A stretch of 5,560 nt of DNA, taken from positions 1 through 5,560 of the forward strand of contig JBAZZU010000059.1 in the NCBI GenBank assembly GCA_041658605.1, in the 5' to 3' direction. The notes under the pieces were generated by a model, which had not been told where the DNA came from, searched no databases, and worked only from the letters and a program-made list of their open reading frames with translations. Source of the DNA: JBAZWE01 sp041658605 (GTDB taxonomy: Bacteria; Actinomycetota; Thermoleophilia; BMS3ABIN01). The position numbers were made by a program, and so were the translations under genes. This document shows, piece after piece, positions 4,369 to 5,560 of the stretch. The stretch's first letter is position 1, and each line of letters starts with the position of its first letter.

Positions 4369-4743
4369 CGGTACGATTCCGCAGGACTGTCTCGAAATGG
4401 ATGAGGCCGAAGTGCCGTCGCTGTAAACAGTTGTATGCGTTACATCCTGGAAACCACCCGAGCAGGGCCCGACCTCATCATGTGTTGAGACTACGGTGGG
4501 CGGACCTTCGATGACCGTGTTTGTGGGTTCTTCAGAAGTAACGGCTCCGTCATCTGACTGTCCCGATGCCGATGAAGCCGGCGATGAAGGTTGTGCAGAG
4601 GGCCGGGTCGTAGTAGTAGTGCCGGTCCCTTCGTCCTTCTTCTTCTGGCAGCCTCGCCCGATGAGGAACGCTACGAGTACGATCAAAGCGATGATGACGA
4701 TGATACCGAATATCTTCCAGACATTTCTTCCCCGAGTAGCCAT
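4360..4743 (-). CDS. Membrane-anchored low-complexity protein with two extracytoplasmic cysteines (unrecognised)
   Basis: A 127-residue protein that I do not recognise. A basic N-terminus (MATRGRNVWK) leads into one strongly hydrophobic helix at about residues 11-29, closed by RGCQKKK. Cys32 after the helix has no proper lipobox (GRGC), so a transmembrane anchor is preferred over a lipoprotein. A Thr/Ser/Pro/Ala-rich linker (about 40-90, including a run of five Thr) suggests a wall-spanning or flexible extracytoplasmic segment. The last 35 residues look folded and carry Cys94 and Cys121, which could form a disulfide (GPCSGGFQDV, then SRQSCGIVP). The ATG is preceded by GGAGGGGG on the complement at suitable distance. 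It lies 113 bp downstream of the DsbA-like gene on the same strand and converges on the three-helix membrane gene. Codon use matches the neighbours. Confidence 0.72.
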   Translation of the reverse strand: MATRGRNVWKIFGIIVIIALIVLVAFLIGRGCQKKKDEGTGTTTTTRPSAQPSSPASSASGQSDDGAVTSEEPTNTVIEGPPTVVSTHDEVGPCSGGFQDVTHTTVYSDGTSASSISRQSCGIVPAP

Positions 4744-4790
4744 TTATCGATCCCCCTCCGACGGTTGATTGCTCAACACCTGGCTGCGTT

Positions 4791-4819
4791 AGACTATGCC
4801 CGAAGCAGGGGAAAATCAA
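4791..4819 (-). promoter_or_regulatory. Weak promoter candidate for the membrane-anchored protein
   Basis: On the complement, TTGATT (4814-4819) and TAGTCT (4791-4796) are 17 bp apart. The upstream box matches 4 of 6 sigma70 positions and the downstream box 3 of 6. The position, about 48-76 bp before the start codon, is suitable, but the match is weak. Confidence 0.25.
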
Positions 4820-4856
4820 TTGCCTTTTCTGCCTGGAATCCGAGTGTTCCCGAGGA

Positions 4857-5560
4857 TCAAGATGGGGTTGTAAGGTAGAACCAGCCGTTGCCGGCTTGCC
4901 GTTTCTCAAGCTCACCCGTATCGGCCAGCCGGTCGAGCCGCTCGCGCGCTTCGCTCATCTTCAGTGAGAAGACCTCTGCCACTTCACGCACCGCGACTTT
5001 GCCGTGCCTGCGGACGAATGCGGTTATTTCATCATCGGACGATGAGATCTCCCGCGCCATGAGCCGGTCGCCCGTGAGCCGTCCGAAAAGCTCAACGAAA
5101 CGGGAGAAGGGCTGGAATCCGAAGAACATGAACTCTTCGCCTTTCCGGTTGCGGATGCGAAACGACGGGTATCCGGTTACGTCCTTGTCGCGGCAACCGG
5201 CGTAGTCGCGCATGAAGGCCGCTTCGCCGGCGCCGGATTCGATGTCACGGATGAGCTGCTCCGGGTCGAGGCCGGCCTCCGCGGCCAGCTGCGACTGCAC
5301 CTCACGCCTGTGTATGAACATGTGCTCCGCGGCGGCCGCTTCCCGCATCCGGCGCAGGAACCGGTTCGCCTTTTCCTCATCCTGCATCTGCGCGGCCTTG
5401 AATGCGATATTCGCCGGCCAGGTTGACTTAAATTCATCTTTCATGTCCAGCCAGACGTCAGCATCCACCGGCATGCCGTGGCGCTGGGAGGCTTCTTCCC
5501 AATGTTTGGCCACCTGTTCCGCCATCTGTGGTCCGCCGATGTTGTTGAGCGGATCCTGGA
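4857..5560 (-). CDS. DsbA-family thiol-disulfide oxidoreductase with C-terminal winged-helix extension (5' end outside window)
   Basis: The frame is open from the window edge to the TGA at 4857-4859. The ATG at 5523-5525 is probably internal, because in-frame coding continues upstream (DPLNNIGGPQ before MAEQVAKHW). Residues are numbered from that Met. The helical insertion of DsbA/FrnE-like proteins spans about 1-100 (WPANIAFKAAQMQDEEKANR, then EHMFIHRREVQSQLAAEAGLD). The cis-proline loop VTGYPSF is at 116-122, followed by a final thioredoxin strand and helix to about 150. The CXXC active site must lie beyond the window, so redox activity cannot be confirmed. The last 60 residues (about 162-222) look like a winged helix: EITAFVRRHGKVAVREVAEV, then EARERLDRLADTGELEKR and a wing-like GNGWFYL. 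No signal peptide can be assessed. It may be co-transcribed with the membrane-anchored protein 113 bp downstream. Confidence 0.85.
   Translation of the reverse strand, partial: QDPLNNIGGPQMAEQVAKHWEEASQRHGMPVDADVWLDMKDEFKSTWPANIAFKAAQMQDEEKANRFLRRMREAAAAEHMFIHRREVQSQLAAEAGLDPEQLIRDIESGAGEAAFMRDYAGCRDKDVTGYPSFRIRNRKGEEFMFFGFQPFSRFVELFGRLTGDRLMAREISSSDDEITAFVRRHGKVAVREVAEVFSLKMSEARERLDRLADTGELEKRQAGNGWFYLTTPS

Noticed and set aside
4605..4700. Short trinucleotide runs (ACT and ATC type on the minus strand)
   Set aside because: They encode the Thr run and the isoleucines of the membrane helix; three or so units are too few to call a microsatellite.
4950..4959. GCTTCGCTCA, a reverse-complement match to the core of the dnaX/recR repeat
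   Set aside because: Only 10 bases match, it lies in the coding sequence for SEARER of the winged-helix domain, and it lacks the paired arms; chance.
1..5560. CRISPR array, tRNA, insertion sequence or attachment-site duplication
   Set aside because: No regularly spaced repeats, no tRNA-like cloverleaf, no transposase and no direct repeats bracketing the toxin-antitoxin module were seen; the only long identical repeat is the two-copy 26-mer.

Overview
The window looks like a piece of a GC-rich bacterial chromosome carrying a conserved housekeeping block: a large signal recognition particle (SRP) RNA gene, dnaX, ybaB/ebfC and recR, all on the plus strand. This order is classical in Gram-positive lineages. 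The SRP RNA is about 270 nt and has an Alu-like domain, as in Actinomycetota and Bacillota and unlike the short 4.5S RNA of Gammaproteobacteria. GC-rich codon use together with the SRP RNA style points to a high-GC lineage, most likely a deep-branching actinomycete. Chloroflexota or a high-GC clostridial relative cannot be excluded from one window.

Region by region: positions 1-188 hold the C-terminal end of an unrecognised plus-strand gene. It converges on a minus-strand type II toxin-antitoxin module of HigBA-like order (toxin 488-760, XRE antitoxin 193-471). The leader of that module is AT-rich and contains a near-palindromic operator candidate and a 13-codon upstream ORF. The SRP RNA lies at about 953-1221, with a T-rich tail and a plausible promoter. 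DnaX (1299-2948), YbaB (2976-3293) and RecR (3372-3962) follow. A 21-codon mini-ORF then abuts the recR stop and overlaps by 4 bp a small three-helix membrane protein gene (4025-4348) that resembles prokaryotic cytochrome oxidase subunit IV. It converges on a minus-strand pair: a membrane-anchored low-complexity protein (4360-4743) and a DsbA-like thiol-disulfide protein with a C-terminal winged-helix extension (4857 to the window edge).

How the genes work together: DnaX is the clamp-loader ATPase of the replisome. RecR is a recombination mediator acting with RecF/RecO, and YbaB is a nucleoid-associated DNA-binding protein that habitually sits between them. The SRP RNA is the scaffold of co-translational membrane targeting and shares only the locus.

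The most unusual signal is a 26-nt identical repeat (1266-1291 and 3337-3362) lying directly upstream of both dnaX and recR. Its 3' arm supplies the apparent Shine-Dalgarno sequence (AAGGA) of both genes, and its 5' arm (TCCT) can pair with that same Shine-Dalgarno in a small GCGAAGC-capped hairpin. I see no CRISPR array, tRNA, insertion sequence or multi-gene defence island; the toxin-antitoxin module is the only accessory element evident.
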